Below are positions 7,939-15,819 of a DNA stretch of 64,000 nucleotides, piece by piece. The stretch lies in contig NC_015578.1 in the NCBI RefSeq assembly GCF_000214375.1, positions 1,302,001-1,366,000 of the forward strand, given 5' to 3'. Position numbers and translations under genes: made by a program. This DNA is from Treponema primitia ZAS-2. GTDB taxonomy: Bacteria > Spirochaetota > Spirochaetia > Treponematales > Breznakiellaceae. Position 1 is the first letter of the stretch; each line of letters opens with the position of its first letter. The notes under the pieces were generated by a model. That model worked only from the letters and a program-made list of their open reading frames with translations. It did not search any database and had not been told where the DNA came from.

Positions 7939-9318
7939 ATGAAAAAGGTTCTATCAGTTTTATCCGTGATTGTTGTATGTCTGTTGGGTATTACCGGCTG
8001 CCCTACAGGAAATGATGATCCTTCGGGGTCTTCTAAATTGAATGGCTTCATACAGCCAAGCGTGCAATTCGTGAACAGAAATGCATCGCCTTCCAAATCA
8101 ATATTGCAATCCAGGACGGGCATAAGCCGCGCTGTTGATTTACCGGAGCCGGATGCTTCGTTAAATCCCTTGCGGGATTTTTATGATAAATTGGGAACTC
8201 TTAGAGGCTCCTATACACCAACGGAATTCAAATTATTTATACAAGAAATAGTTCTCCATAATAATGAGAAGGGTTATGAATTAGATTATCCTATAACAGC
8301 TGCTTCAAAGGATGAGAATTTTGCAAACGCCCATCATTATGCCGATTTTGTTACTTCAATTATTCTTAAACCTGAAATTTACATTGACCCCGGGACATAT
8401 ACCGGTTTATTTTTCTTCTTCTTTACCGCCAATGAAAAAATGGGGGTCGGCAAAGGGCTTTGGAGTCAAAATCATCCAAACCCGGATTTTTGGATGAATA
8501 TAAACCCCAGGATTACTGTTACAATTCCCGGTATAAGCAATGTTTGGGAACAGGATGTACAAAGCCGTTTCTATGGCAAATTTGATGTAAAAAAAGGCTC
8601 TGGAGATACTTATCAAGTGGTACCGGAAGTGCTTCAGCCAACATATTGGCAACAACGCTATCAGGATTTACAAGATTCTAATAATCCAGGTGAATGGATA
8701 GAACGTATCCAGATGTTTGCGTACCAGGGTTCTGATTACCGGGCAATATTACCCGGTGCTGTCGGACATCCCCGTATTTGGAGCACTGACCCCCAAACAC
8801 TTTTAGTGCCTAATCATGGTTCTGGAGAAACCAACAATAGCGTGATAATAATGCCCTTATCTGAAAATATCACTATTCCCAAAAATGCTACAGGGGTAAA
8901 ATTTGAAGTGCAGTGGGATCTTGACGGGATTGTTGAAGTGTATGATCACGGTACACCCAATGATACATCAGATGACATTGTGGTGCTTGCCAGGAATTTT
9001 TGGGAACGTTTCAGTTTAAAACCGACTATTGATTATGATGCTCCTCCCTCCAGTGTTGTAGATTCTCCGTTTTTAGGGATTTGGGTCTGCGCTGATGGCG
9101 GAAATTATAATGGGGCTGTTGTTACCATGACGGATAATACGTGGACAATGTCTTTGGGAGGACTATTAGTGACCGGAATGTACAGGTATGGCCCAAAGAC
9201 CCAAACAATACGCGGATATGCTGATAATAGCGATGATTATGATTTTACAGCCACATATGATCCGGTAGCCGAAACGATAAGCATAAAAGGGGCTGCTACG
9301 TTTACACGACAACGATAA
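7939..9318 (+). CDS. Uncharacterised lipoprotein
   Basis: Residues 1-21 form a lipoprotein signal peptide (MKKVLSVLSVIVVCLLGITGC, Cys21 lipidated), so the protein is membrane-anchored, facing the periplasm or the surface. The 459-residue chain has no family I can name. The middle is rich in aromatic and Asn/Asp residues. The last ~85 residues (from about PFLGIWVCADGGNYNG) resemble a small beta-rich lipocalin-like stretch with DNTWTMSLGG and FTATYDPVAETISIKG. AT-rich codon use differs from the genes before it, suggesting acquired cargo. A strong terminator follows, so the gene is probably monocistronic. Confidence 0.8.
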   Translation: MKKVLSVLSVIVVCLLGITGCPTGNDDPSGSSKLNGFIQPSVQFVNRNASPSKSILQSRTGISRAVDLPEPDASLNPLRDFYDKLGTLRGSYTPTEFKLFIQEIVLHNNEKGYELDYPITAASKDENFANAHHYADFVTSIILKPEIYIDPGTYTGLFFFFFTANEKMGVGKGLWSQNHPNPDFWMNINPRITVTIPGISNVWEQDVQSRFYGKFDVKKGSGDTYQVVPEVLQPTYWQQRYQDLQDSNNPGEWIERIQMFAYQGSDYRAILPGAVGHPRIWSTDPQTLLVPNHGSGETNNSVIIMPLSENITIPKNATGVKFEVQWDLDGIVEVYDHGTPNDTSDDIVVLARNFWERFSLKPTIDYDAPPSSVVDSPFLGIWVCADGGNYNGAVVTMTDNTWTMSLGGLLVTGMYRYGPKTQTIRGYADNSDDYDFTATYDPVAETISIKGAATFTRQR

Positions 9319-9331
9319 TTTATTTATAGAG

Positions 9332-9360
9332 AAAAGCCCGGCACCTAAGCCGGGCTTTTT
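9332..9360. terminator. Bidirectional Rho-independent terminator
   Basis: AGCCCGGC (9335-9342) and GCCGGGCT (9349-9356) form a perfect 8-bp GC-rich stem with a six-base loop. It is flanked by A on the left and T on the right, so it can end both the lipoprotein mRNA and the oppositely directed tRNA-Leu transcript. Confidence 0.92.
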
Positions 9361-9408
9361 AGCTCCCTTTAGTTTTCTAATTTCTTACAATACAACAAAT
9401 TAAATTAC

Positions 9409-9490
9409 TGCGGCCAAGAAGACTTGAACTTCCATTCCTCTCGGAACCAGCACCTCAAGCTGGCGTGTCTACCAGTTCCACCATGGCCGC
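9409..9490 (-). tRNA. tRNA-Leu(GAG), copy 1
   Basis: The minus strand folds as a class II tRNA. The acceptor is GCGGCCA/TGGCCGC with discriminator A, the D arm contains TGGTAGACACGC, and the anticodon arm CCAGC-TTGAGGT-GCTGG carries anticodon GAG. A variable arm and T arm with TTCAAGT follow. CCA is not encoded. The 82 bases are identical to copy 3 at 11617-11698. Confidence 0.95.
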
Positions 9491-9504
9491 GTTTAAGCAA
9501 AAAC

Positions 9505-9534
9505 AGGGTAGCTTTTTTCAGGAGTTGTTGTCAA
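9505..9534 (-). promoter_or_regulatory. Promoter of tRNA-Leu copy 1
   Basis: On the minus strand a perfect TTGACA -35 and a TACCCT -10 are 18 bases apart, with the -10 ending 14 bases before the tRNA 5' end. The same arrangement, with TTGACG, stands before the other two copies. Confidence 0.75.
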
Positions 9535-9562
9535 CAAGGGGCCGCTCACGGGGCGTTCAAGG

Positions 9563-9591
9563 TTCACATAAAATGGTATATTCGCTATACT
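9563..9591 (+). promoter_or_regulatory. Promoter copy upstream of the toxin-antitoxin module
   Basis: TTCACA (9563-9568), 17 bases, TATACT (9586-9591). The surrounding sequence (TTCACATAAAA..GGTATATTCGCTATACT) is almost the same as at 11763-11791 before the flagellar operon. It is therefore a duplicated promoter, not an unrelated one. An 18-codon frame with AAGGA before its ATG (9622-9678) lies downstream and may act as a leader. Confidence 0.6.
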
Positions 9592-9631
9592 TTTAATATC
9601 CGAAATAACGAAGGAATTTCCATGTTGTCCC

Positions 9632-9661
9632 TTGACAAACCCTATCAAATAGGGTTATGCT
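9632..9661 (+). promoter_or_regulatory. Toxin-antitoxin promoter with operator between -35 and -10
   Basis: TTGACA (9632-9637) and TATGCT (9656-9661) are 18 bases apart. The spacer is filled by the inverted repeat ACCCTAT-caa-ATAGGGT (9639-9655). An operator there would let the XRE antitoxin block RNA polymerase, the usual autoregulation of such modules. The binding itself is inferred. Confidence 0.65.
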
Positions 9662-9698
9662 ATGTGTATGGTTTTTAGGGGGAAAGCGTCTGAACCGG

Positions 9699-10040
9699 AT
9701 GTTTGTTTACGCTAAAAAGTTTGATCGGGAATGGAACGCCCTAGGCCTGACCGCCGAGGATCTGCGCAAGCTGGAAGACGCGCTCTTGGAACATCCTACC
9801 TTGGGCAGAATGATGGAGGGAACCGGAGGCCTGCGTAAAGTCCGCTGGAATTTAGAGGGCGGTGGAAAAAGCGGTGGAGTTCGGGTTCTCTATATTGACA
9901 TGCCCACCGCGCAAATCATCTGCATGATCGATCTGTTCCCAAAAAACGAGAAAGACAATTTGACCAAAGACGAAAAAAACAAGATCAAAAAAGTAGTGAA
10001 ACTGATTGTGGAGGAATTGGGAAATGAGCAAACAATTTGA
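9699..10040 (+). CDS. RelE/HigB-family toxin of a type II toxin-antitoxin module
   Basis: This ~113-residue product has the HigB2/RelE-like pattern: GGLRKVRWNLEGGGKSGGVRVLYIDM followed by IICMIDLFPKNEKDNLTKDEKNKIKKVV. These toxins are ribosome-dependent mRNA interferases. The order toxin first, antitoxin second is the HigBA type. The frame is open from 9657, but MFVYAKKFDREW at ATG 9699 begins the fold. The AGGGGGA site is better spaced for an in-frame CTG at 9690. It overlaps the antitoxin gene by 17 bases. Confidence 0.85.
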   Translation: MFVYAKKFDREWNALGLTAEDLRKLEDALLEHPTLGRMMEGTGGLRKVRWNLEGGGKSGGVRVLYIDMPTAQIICMIDLFPKNEKDNLTKDEKNKIKKVVKLIVEELGNEQTI

Positions 10041-10362
10041 AAGCATTATGGAAGGCCTTAATGACTTGCTGGATTACGCCCAGGGAGATAAAACCAAGGC
10101 GCGGGTTCGGGTGGCCGAGGCGCCGGATATCACAATTGCACCCCTCCATGTCTATGACCGGGAGGCTATCAGGCAGATCCGATTGCGGAGCAACTTAACC
10201 TTGAAGTCTTTTGCGATCTGCATGGGGGTTAGCCAAAAAACCGTGGAAAGCTGGGAAAGCGGTGTCAACGCCCCCTCCGGCGCTTCCTGTCGCCTTTTAC
10301 AAATCCTGGAAAAAAGCCCCAATGCCCTTCGAGAACTGGAAATAATCAGCGTGGCGGGTTGA
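10024..10362 (+). CDS. XRE-family antitoxin (HigA-like)
   Basis: The C-terminal half is a helix-turn-helix: IRQIRLRSNLTLKSFAICMGVSQKTVESWESGVNAPSGASCRLLQIL, typical of HigA2-type antitoxins. The ~50-residue N-terminal part would wrap the toxin. ATG 10024 follows GAGGAA and begins inside the toxin gene, so the pair is coupled. It probably represses the module through the inverted repeat at 9639-9655. Confidence 0.87.
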   Translation: MSKQFESIMEGLNDLLDYAQGDKTKARVRVAEAPDITIAPLHVYDREAIRQIRLRSNLTLKSFAICMGVSQKTVESWESGVNAPSGASCRLLQILEKSPNALRELEIISVAG

Positions 10363-10468
10363 CATCGCAGCCCAAGGGGTAAGCGATACGTAAACAATTA
10401 AGCGAGAGCGTCCAGCCTCAGAATCTCTTGTGGATCACCCGCCGTATGGGTTGTCGCAGAAAATGCAA

Positions 10469-10604
10469 CCCTAAGATATATGCCTATTTGGCCTTGAGCC
10501 ACTCGTTTTCGGATAAAGATGATAAAATTTTGCGGCCAAGAAGACTTGAACTTCCATTCCTCTCGGAACCAGCACCTCAAGCTGGCGTGTCTACCAGTTC
10601 CACC
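10469..10604. repeat. 136-bp perfect direct repeat, copy A
   Basis: Identical base for base to 11555-11690. It starts 62 bases beyond the tRNA-Leu 3' end and runs through the tRNA up to its position-8 region, where the copies diverge. Similarity resumes after the break (GCAAAGATAGGGTAGCC) for about 45 bases more. Confidence 0.95.
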
Positions 10605-10610
10605 GGGCGC
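10531..10610 (-). pseudogene. Broken tRNA-Leu(GAG), copy 2
   Basis: From the T arm through the D arm the sequence equals the intact copies. The 5' end reads GCGCCCG-GTGG instead of GCGGCCAT-GGTGG, two bases shorter. The 5' acceptor strand therefore no longer pairs with the 3' strand TGGCCGC. A promoter (TTGACG-18-TACCCT, 10625-10654) is still present, so a non-functional RNA could still be made. Confidence 0.8.
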
Positions 10611-10643
10611 ATTTTAGCAAAGATAGGGTAGCCTTTTTCTGAC

Positions 10644-10838
10644 GTGTTCGTCAACAGGAGACTGGTGTTGCACAATGGTCAAAGGCATATTCTGCTATCG
10701 GCAAAACTTGCAAAGGACTATGGGAAGGGCTTTAATGTAACCAATTTAGGCTGTATGAAGCAGTTCCATCTGCTTTTCCCGAATATTGGCGCACTGCGTC
10801 AAGAATTGACCGGATGGTATATAAGTTGTATGGTTTAA
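10644..10838 (+). pseudogene. Fragment of a DUF1016 (YhcG-type) nuclease gene
   Basis: The translation GQRHILLSAKLAKDYGKGFNVTNLGCMKQFHLLFPN matches the N-terminal DUF1016/YhcG motif (LS..L...YGKGFS..NL..MRQF...FP). It then runs into ALRQELTGWYI, recalling the RQELTWSHY motif, and stops. Full proteins have ~330 residues and a PDDEXK nuclease domain, absent here. It is a relic of an accessory gene lying between the broken tRNA and the PIN module. Confidence 0.65.
10806..10834 (+). promoter_or_regulatory. Promoter of the PIN module
   Basis: TTGACC (10806-10811), 17 bases, TATGGT (10829-10834), inside the tail of the DUF1016 relic. The PIN gene starts 17 bases on, after GGAGAGAAAGAA. Confidence 0.5.
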
Positions 10839-10851
10839 CGGAGAGAAAGAA

Positions 10852-11283
10852 ATGAGAGTTTATCTTGATAATTGTTGTTTTAATCGCCCCTTTGACGACC
10901 AAGCATCTTTAGTTGTGCAGTTTGAGACTGACGCAAAATTGCGAATTCAGGAACTCATTAAGCAAAAAGAGCTTGAGCTTGTCTGGTCATTCGTATTGGA
11001 TTACGAAAATGAGGCAAATCCTTTTAAAGAGGTAAGAAATAAAATTGCCGAATGGGAAGGCCTTTCAACGATTAACTGTGATTATTATGATAGTATCGCT
11101 CGAAAAGCTCGTGAATTGGCTTTACTGGGATTGCGTCAGATGGATGCATCCCACATTGCCTGTGCCATTTTTACCAAAGCAGATGTTTTTATTACTACCG
11201 ATAAAAAAATATTGAATAAATCAGTTAAAGAAATTGAAGTTCTTAATCCTATAGATTTTATAAGGAGATATTTTCATGACTAA
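10852..11283 (+). CDS. PIN-domain ribonuclease (toxin-like)
   Basis: This 143-residue single PIN domain would act as a metal-dependent RNase. Acidic active-site candidates are Asp6 (VYLDNCCFNRPFDDQ), a mid-domain Glu (DYENEANP), Asp in RQMDASHIACA and Asp in FITTDKKIL. The order and spacing are those of VapC-like toxins. Unlike classical vapBC, the partner gene lies downstream and overlaps by eight bases. AT-rich codon use differs from the flagellar genes. Confidence 0.85.
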   Translation: MRVYLDNCCFNRPFDDQASLVVQFETDAKLRIQELIKQKELELVWSFVLDYENEANPFKEVRNKIAEWEGLSTINCDYYDSIARKARELALLGLRQMDASHIACAIFTKADVFITTDKKILNKSVKEIEVLNPIDFIRRYFHD

Positions 11284-11479
11284 TGCAACTGTATTAAAGA
11301 CGGAAGGGTTTCAAATCCTTTCTGAAAAGCTTGGTATTTTAGAGGCTGAACATTTTATAGCGTTAATTAAACGCGAACCTTTTGATTATACCCAATGGCG
11401 TGAAGGTTTATATAAAGACGTTCCGCTGGACGAATATTTAACCGCAGCGGATAATTTTAGAAAAAGCAAGGCCAAATGA
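11276..11479 (+). CDS. Small partner of the PIN protein, probable antitoxin
   Basis: This 67-residue protein starts inside the PIN gene's end with AAGGAG before its ATG. It includes LKTEGFQILSEKLGILEAEHFIALI, an AbrB/RHH-sized helical head, then a basic and aromatic tail (FDYTQWREGLYKDVPLDEYL). No recognised DNA-binding motif is clear. The antitoxin role follows from size, coupling and neighbour only. Confidence 0.65.
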   Translation: MTNATVLKTEGFQILSEKLGILEAEHFIALIKREPFDYTQWREGLYKDVPLDEYLTAADNFRKSKAK

Positions 11480-11554
11480 CCAAATTCACCGAACATTCCC
11501 TGGAACTTGCCATATAAACAGGATTGATTAAGTCCCTTGACCCGGCTTTACAAG

Positions 11555-11690
11555 CCCTAAGATATATGCCTATTTGGCCTTGAGCCACTCGTTTTCGGAT
11601 AAAGATGATAAAATTTTGCGGCCAAGAAGACTTGAACTTCCATTCCTCTCGGAACCAGCACCTCAAGCTGGCGTGTCTACCAGTTCCACC
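11555..11690. repeat. 136-bp perfect direct repeat, copy B
   Basis: Partner of 10469-10604. Together the copies bracket a ~0.95 kb segment with the DUF1016 relic, the PIN gene and its partner, as expected if the segment entered at, or was duplicated with, the tRNA-Leu gene. Confidence 0.95.
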
Positions 11691-11698
11691 ATGGCCGC
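11617..11698 (-). tRNA. tRNA-Leu(GAG), copy 3
   Basis: Identical to copy 1, with intact acceptor pairing, anticodon GAG, long variable arm and no encoded CCA. It is transcribed away from the flagellar operon. Confidence 0.95.
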
Positions 11699-11712
11699 GT
11701 TTAAGCAAAGAT

Positions 11713-11742
11713 AGGGTAGCCCTTTTCCGGCGTGTTCGTCAA
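11713..11742 (-). promoter_or_regulatory. Promoter of tRNA-Leu copy 3
   Basis: Minus-strand TTGACG, 18 bases, TACCCT, ending 14 bases before the tRNA, as at copy 1. Confidence 0.7.
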
Positions 11743-11762
11743 GGGGGGCTCTGGCTTGGCTG

Positions 11763-11791
11763 TTCACATAAAAGGGTATATTCGCTATACT
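11763..11791 (+). promoter_or_regulatory. Probable promoter of the flagellar operon
   Basis: TTCACA (11763-11768), 17 bases, TATACT (11786-11791), divergent from the tRNA-Leu promoter. This looks like housekeeping sigma70, not the FliA consensus. About 43 bases of leader precede flbB. A near-copy lies at 9563-9591. Confidence 0.65.
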
Positions 11792-11840
11792 TTATACCGA
11801 AAATGACTATAGTATCTCTTTAAGGAATAAGGTAACCGGA

Positions 11841-12458
11841 GTGGGAAGAATTTTAGGCCGGGTTTTTATATTGTTGCTGCTCATCGCTATTCTGGCCGGG
11901 GGCGGCCTGGTGTGGTTTGATTACCTCAATGTTATCGACGCTAAGGCGGTGCTGGCCCCGGTGTACCGGCTTATCGGGCTGAGCCCCCGTTCCCAGGAGC
12001 CGGCCGGGGAGGGGGAATTTATTTCTCTGGATGCGGAGCGCCTGGCGGTGCGGCTGGAAGCCCTGGAACTGCGGAATATGGAAATGGAGAAACAGGAGCA
12101 GGAAATCACTTCCCGGCAGGGCGAAATCGAACAAATGGCCCAGGAACTGGAAGAACGGCAAAAAGCGCTGGATGAACGGGAGAATTCCTTTAATGCGATG
12201 GTCGAAGACGCCGAAATTAGATCCAGGAACGTGGAGCAGAATGCGCGGTATCTGAACGGTATGCCTCCGGACCAGGCGGTGCGGATTATTATCGCGATGA
12301 GCGATCAGGATGCTATCGACGTACTCCGGAAGACCGAAGAGATTGCCCAGGCTGAGGGGACTTCTTCCATCGTATCCTACTGGATGTCCCTGATGCCCCC
12401 TGAACGGGCGGCGGAGCTCCAGCGGAAGATGGCCGGGAGGCCCTCCCTCAGAGAATAG
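11841..12458 (+). CDS. flbB: FlbB, spirochaetal flagellar motor (collar) protein
   Basis: This 205-residue protein has one N-terminal membrane helix (ILGRVFILLLLIAILAGGGLVWF) and then a long coiled coil (about residues 60-130, rich in E/Q/R heptads). It ends in a MotE/MgtE-N-like tail (MPPDQAVRIIIAMSDQDAIDVLRK). In Borrelia FlbB organises the periplasmic motor collar and stators. It is the first gene of the run here, starting at GTG after AAGGTAACCGGA. fliK follows 62 bases on. Confidence 0.87.
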   Translation: MGRILGRVFILLLLIAILAGGGLVWFDYLNVIDAKAVLAPVYRLIGLSPRSQEPAGEGEFISLDAERLAVRLEALELRNMEMEKQEQEITSRQGEIEQMAQELEERQKALDERENSFNAMVEDAEIRSRNVEQNARYLNGMPPDQAVRIIIAMSDQDAIDVLRKTEEIAQAEGTSSIVSYWMSLMPPERAAELQRKMAGRPSLRE

Positions 12459-12520
12459 ACAGTCCCCCGGTCTCCGGTACTAGGTTTCGCGTCTTTTGGC
12501 GCATACTAGGAGGTCGGGCG

Positions 12521-13912
12521 GTGCTGGCAGTAAGCAGTGAAGTATCCCCCCAAACAAATTCCGTAGAGGCCCCTGAAAAAGGACCGGTTAAACACGCTAA
12601 AGGCGCCAAAAAAGACGCCCTGAGCGGTTTTTCCAAGATCCTGGCGGGGCTGTTGCGGAAAACTAAGGCCGGCGGCGAAAATGCCGCCGAATCAGCCGCG
12701 GAAGCTCTTGTCTCCCTGGAAAATGCCTCTGAAGCGGTCAAGGATGCCGCCGAAAAAGAGGCGAAATTTCCGGGAACCGGGGACAAGATCTCCGCGGGTA
12801 GCAAAAAACCCACAAACAAGGACGGCCTTTCCTTACTTACCCTTAGTTCCGAAGAAGGGGATGACACCCTTTCTCCGGCTGAACGGGTTCGGAAGGCGAT
12901 GGCCGCTAAACAAGAAGAGGATGGGGTGGATACGGATGTCCCCCTGTTCGCAGGAGTTGCCCTGGATACTGATCCCGGGCAGGTACGCATTGATGAGCTG
13001 TTCCGGGAGGGGCTCAGCCCCGGGGATGAACAGGAGGGGGAGGAACTTTTCCTCAGCTCGGTCTCCGAAGGCCGGCTCAAGGCTAAGGCAAGCGCGGAAG
13101 AGCTTCTTTCCCGCTCTGATGCCCAGTCTGATGCCGCTTTAAACCCCGAAAAGGCCCTCAGGCTTTCCCAGGGGCAGAGGCAAAACCCGGAAACAACGGA
13201 AAAAAAGGCCACTGCGGCGGAAACCAGGAACAGCAGGAAGAACCGGGAACGGGTTTCCCTGGAAGTCCAGGATCAGAGGACCGGGCAAAACGGCCCGGCC
13301 CCTTTACCGGGACAGGAACTGAAGCCGTTTGGGGAAACCGGGCCGGAACGAGTGTCAGAACTGACGGTGGACCTTAAAAACGGGGGCAGAAACCGGGAGT
13401 TTCCGGAAGCGGGGCATGAAAAGACCGCGGGCCAGGCCTTTGAGGATATTCTGGCCCGGGAACTCCACCAGAACCTTAACGGGGACATAGTCCGCCAGGC
13501 ATCGATCATGGTTAAGGATGGCGGGGAGGGGACTATAAAGCTGTCCCTGAAGCCTGAATCCTTAGGAATGGTAAAGATACGCCTTGAAATGGTCGAGAAC
13601 AAGATAACGGGTCATATCATCGTTGAAAGCAACGAGGCACTCCGGGCCTTTGAGCGGGAAATGCACTCCCTGGAGCAGGCGTTTCGGGATTCCGGCTTTG
13701 AGGGGGCCAGCCTTGATATGGCCCTTGCCCAGGATGGGGGCCGGAACAGCGGACAGGGACGGTGGAACGGTGAGCCGGAACGGCCCCTGTTTTCGCCCCA
13801 GCTTGTTTCTTCCAGCTACGATTCTTCGGTGGAAAGCACCCTGGTTTCAGGCGGGGAGTTTTTCAATGCTGCGGGAGGCCCGGGTATGATCCGGGTCAAT
13901 GTGTTGGTGTAA
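12521..13912 (+). CDS. fliK: FliK, flagellar hook-length control protein
   Basis: The first ~300 residues are charged, Ala/Glu/Lys-rich and disordered, as in FliK rulers. The C-terminal hook domain (about 310-400) holds LARELHQNLNGDIVRQASIMVKDGGEGTIKLSLKPESLGMVKIRLE. FliK measures the hook and switches export specificity through FlhB, which is encoded in the same operon. GTG start, seven bases after AGGAGG. flgD follows at 24 bases. Confidence 0.9.
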   Translation: MLAVSSEVSPQTNSVEAPEKGPVKHAKGAKKDALSGFSKILAGLLRKTKAGGENAAESAAEALVSLENASEAVKDAAEKEAKFPGTGDKISAGSKKPTNKDGLSLLTLSSEEGDDTLSPAERVRKAMAAKQEEDGVDTDVPLFAGVALDTDPGQVRIDELFREGLSPGDEQEGEELFLSSVSEGRLKAKASAEELLSRSDAQSDAALNPEKALRLSQGQRQNPETTEKKATAAETRNSRKNRERVSLEVQDQRTGQNGPAPLPGQELKPFGETGPERVSELTVDLKNGGRNREFPEAGHEKTAGQAFEDILARELHQNLNGDIVRQASIMVKDGGEGTIKLSLKPESLGMVKIRLEMVENKITGHIIVESNEALRAFEREMHSLEQAFRDSGFEGASLDMALAQDGGRNSGQGRWNGEPERPLFSPQLVSSSYDSSVESTLVSGGEFFNAAGGPGMIRVNVLV

Positions 13913-13936
13913 GACTAGTGTTTTTAGGAGATAGAG

Positions 13937-14374
13937 ATGACGCTTGAAGCGGTTCTTAGTTCACAGGAAAAGGCAGTCCTAAACAGGGAAGTAGACTCCT
14001 TCAATAAAACGATACAGCAGGGCAGGATGCCCAGCCAGAGCCTGGGGAAGGATGATTTTTTGAAGATCCTCATTACCCAGTTAAGCCACCAGGACCCCAC
14101 GGCTCCCATGGAAGACAAGGAATTCATCGGACAGATGGCCCAGTTCTCCACCCTGGAGCAGATGACCGGCATGGCCAGCGATTTCAGCCGTTTAGCGGAC
14201 CTGCTCACCGGCGGGGAAGCTACCTCCGCCTTGGGGCGTTCGGTGGAAATTGTCGAAGGGGACCGGGTTGTCCAGGGGACGGTCCGGGCGGTTTCCCGGG
14301 GGGCAAGCCCCGAAGTACTGGTCAACGGGTCCTACTATCAGTGGGATCAAGTCACCAGGGTTTTTGAGGAATAA
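13937..14374 (+). CDS. flgD: FlgD, hook-cap assembly protein
   Basis: This 145-residue short FlgD has the conserved N-terminal motif [41 protein letters not shown]. It lacks the large C-terminal Ig/tudor domains of enteric FlgD, as in other spirochaetes. It caps the growing hook so that FlgE can polymerise. GGAGATAGAG precedes the ATG, and flgE begins 13 bases after its stop. Confidence 0.94.
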   Translation: MTLEAVLSSQEKAVLNREVDSFNKTIQQGRMPSQSLGKDDFLKILITQLSHQDPTAPMEDKEFIGQMAQFSTLEQMTGMASDFSRLADLLTGGEATSALGRSVEIVEGDRVVQGTVRAVSRGASPEVLVNGSYYQWDQVTRVFEE

Positions 14375-14387
14375 GGAGTATACAACT

Positions 14388-15818
14388 ATGATGCGATCAT
14401 TATTTTCCGGGGTTTCCGGACTTCAGAATCATCAGACCAGAATGGATGTGGTGGGTAATAACATTTCCAATGTTAACACCACGGGGTTCAAGAAGAACCG
14501 GGTCAATTTTCAGGATATGATTTACCAGCAGCTTTCCGGGGCAGCCAAGCCCACGGATGATTTAGGGGGGGTAAACCCCAAAGAAGTCGGCCTGGGCATG
14601 TCCATTGCCTCCATCGACACTATCCATACCCAGGGGTCCCTCCAGACCACCGGGGTGGGCACCGACCTGGCGATCCAGGGCAACGGCTTTTTTGTCCTGA
14701 AACAGGGCGAAAAGTCCTACTTCACCCGGGCCGGGGCCTTTAGCCTTGACTCCGAAGGCCTCATGGTGAACCCCGCCAACGGTATGCGGGTCCAGGGCTG
14801 GATGGCCCGTACCATGGGGGGCGAACAGGTGCTAGACGTTTCCCGGGATACCGAGGACCTGGTCATCCCCGTGGGTGGCAAAGACGCGGCCCGGGCCACC
14901 ACCCAGGTCAACTTTGCCTGTAACCTGGACAAGCGGACCCCCACGATTCCCAACTTTGACCCTACGCCGGGGGATATAGCCCGGGGCACCTGGGGCACGG
15001 AAATGGAGATCTTCGACAGCTTCGGGATCGAGCACATACTCCGGGTGGAATTTACCCGGAACTGGGGAACCAATGCGGACGGTCAGCCAGCTCTGGAACT
15101 CAACAACCGGTGGACCGCCACAGTGACCGTGGACCCGGAAAATGAGGCGCCCACCAATACCGAGGTGGGCATGGCAGGGGGGGCGCCTCCGGCTGGGGGA
15201 AACATCTTTACCGTGATTTTCAACAATAACGGTACCCTCCAGGCGGTGGAAGATTTGAACGGCGCCTTGTCCAACGGTGAAGGGTCGGTGATCATGAACG
15301 TGGCCTTCGATGTGCAGAGCGCTGCCCCCCAGGAAGGGGGAATCCCGGTACGCCAGCAGTTCACCCTGAACCTGGGGACCGTGAACGGCCTGGTGAACAG
15401 CATCACCCAATACGCCGAGCAGAGTTCCACAAAAGCTATCATCCAAGACGGCTACACCATGGGTTACCTGGATAACTTCAAGATCGACAACAGCGGGGTT
15501 ATCACCGGGGTCTACTCCAACGGCACCACCCGTACCCTGGGGCAGGTTGCCCTGGCCAGCTTCTCTAATCAAGGGGGCCTGGAAAAAGGTGGGGACAATA
15601 TCTTCGTGAGGAGCAACAACTCGGGGTACGCCAATGTGGGCCCCTCGGGCATAGCCGGGAAGGGCAAGATCATCGCCGGTACCCTGGAAATGTCCAACGT
15701 GGACCTTTCGGAACAGTTTGTGGACATGATAGTCACCCAGCGCGGGTTCCAGGCAAACTCCCGGACCATACAGACAGCGGACCAGCTTTTGCAGGAAATT
15801 TTGAGCCTGAAGCGTTAG
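14388..15818 (+). CDS. flgE: FlgE, flagellar hook protein
   Basis: [36 protein letters not shown] is the rod/hook N-terminal D0 motif, and [36 protein letters not shown] the C-terminal one. At ~476 residues it is a normal spirochaetal hook protein; those hooks are cross-linked through lysinoalanine. The frame is open from 14250 inside flgD, but AAGGAG (14373-14378) and the motif fix the start at 14388. A hairpin ladder follows the stop. Confidence 0.96.
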   Translation: MMRSLFSGVSGLQNHQTRMDVVGNNISNVNTTGFKKNRVNFQDMIYQQLSGAAKPTDDLGGVNPKEVGLGMSIASIDTIHTQGSLQTTGVGTDLAIQGNGFFVLKQGEKSYFTRAGAFSLDSEGLMVNPANGMRVQGWMARTMGGEQVLDVSRDTEDLVIPVGGKDAARATTQVNFACNLDKRTPTIPNFDPTPGDIARGTWGTEMEIFDSFGIEHILRVEFTRNWGTNADGQPALELNNRWTATVTVDPENEAPTNTEVGMAGGAPPAGGNIFTVIFNNNGTLQAVEDLNGALSNGEGSVIMNVAFDVQSAAPQEGGIPVRQQFTLNLGTVNGLVNSITQYAEQSSTKAIIQDGYTMGYLDNFKIDNSGVITGVYSNGTTRTLGQVALASFSNQGGLEKGGDNIFVRSNNSGYANVGPSGIAGKGKIIAGTLEMSNVDLSEQFVDMIVTQRGFQANSRTIQTADQLLQEILSLKR

Positions 15819-15819
15819 A

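Noticed and set aside
9409-11700. CRISPR array or insertion sequence in the repeat-rich islet
   Set aside because: The repeats are tRNA copies ~1.1 kb apart; there are no short regular spacers, cas genes, transposase or terminal inverted repeats.
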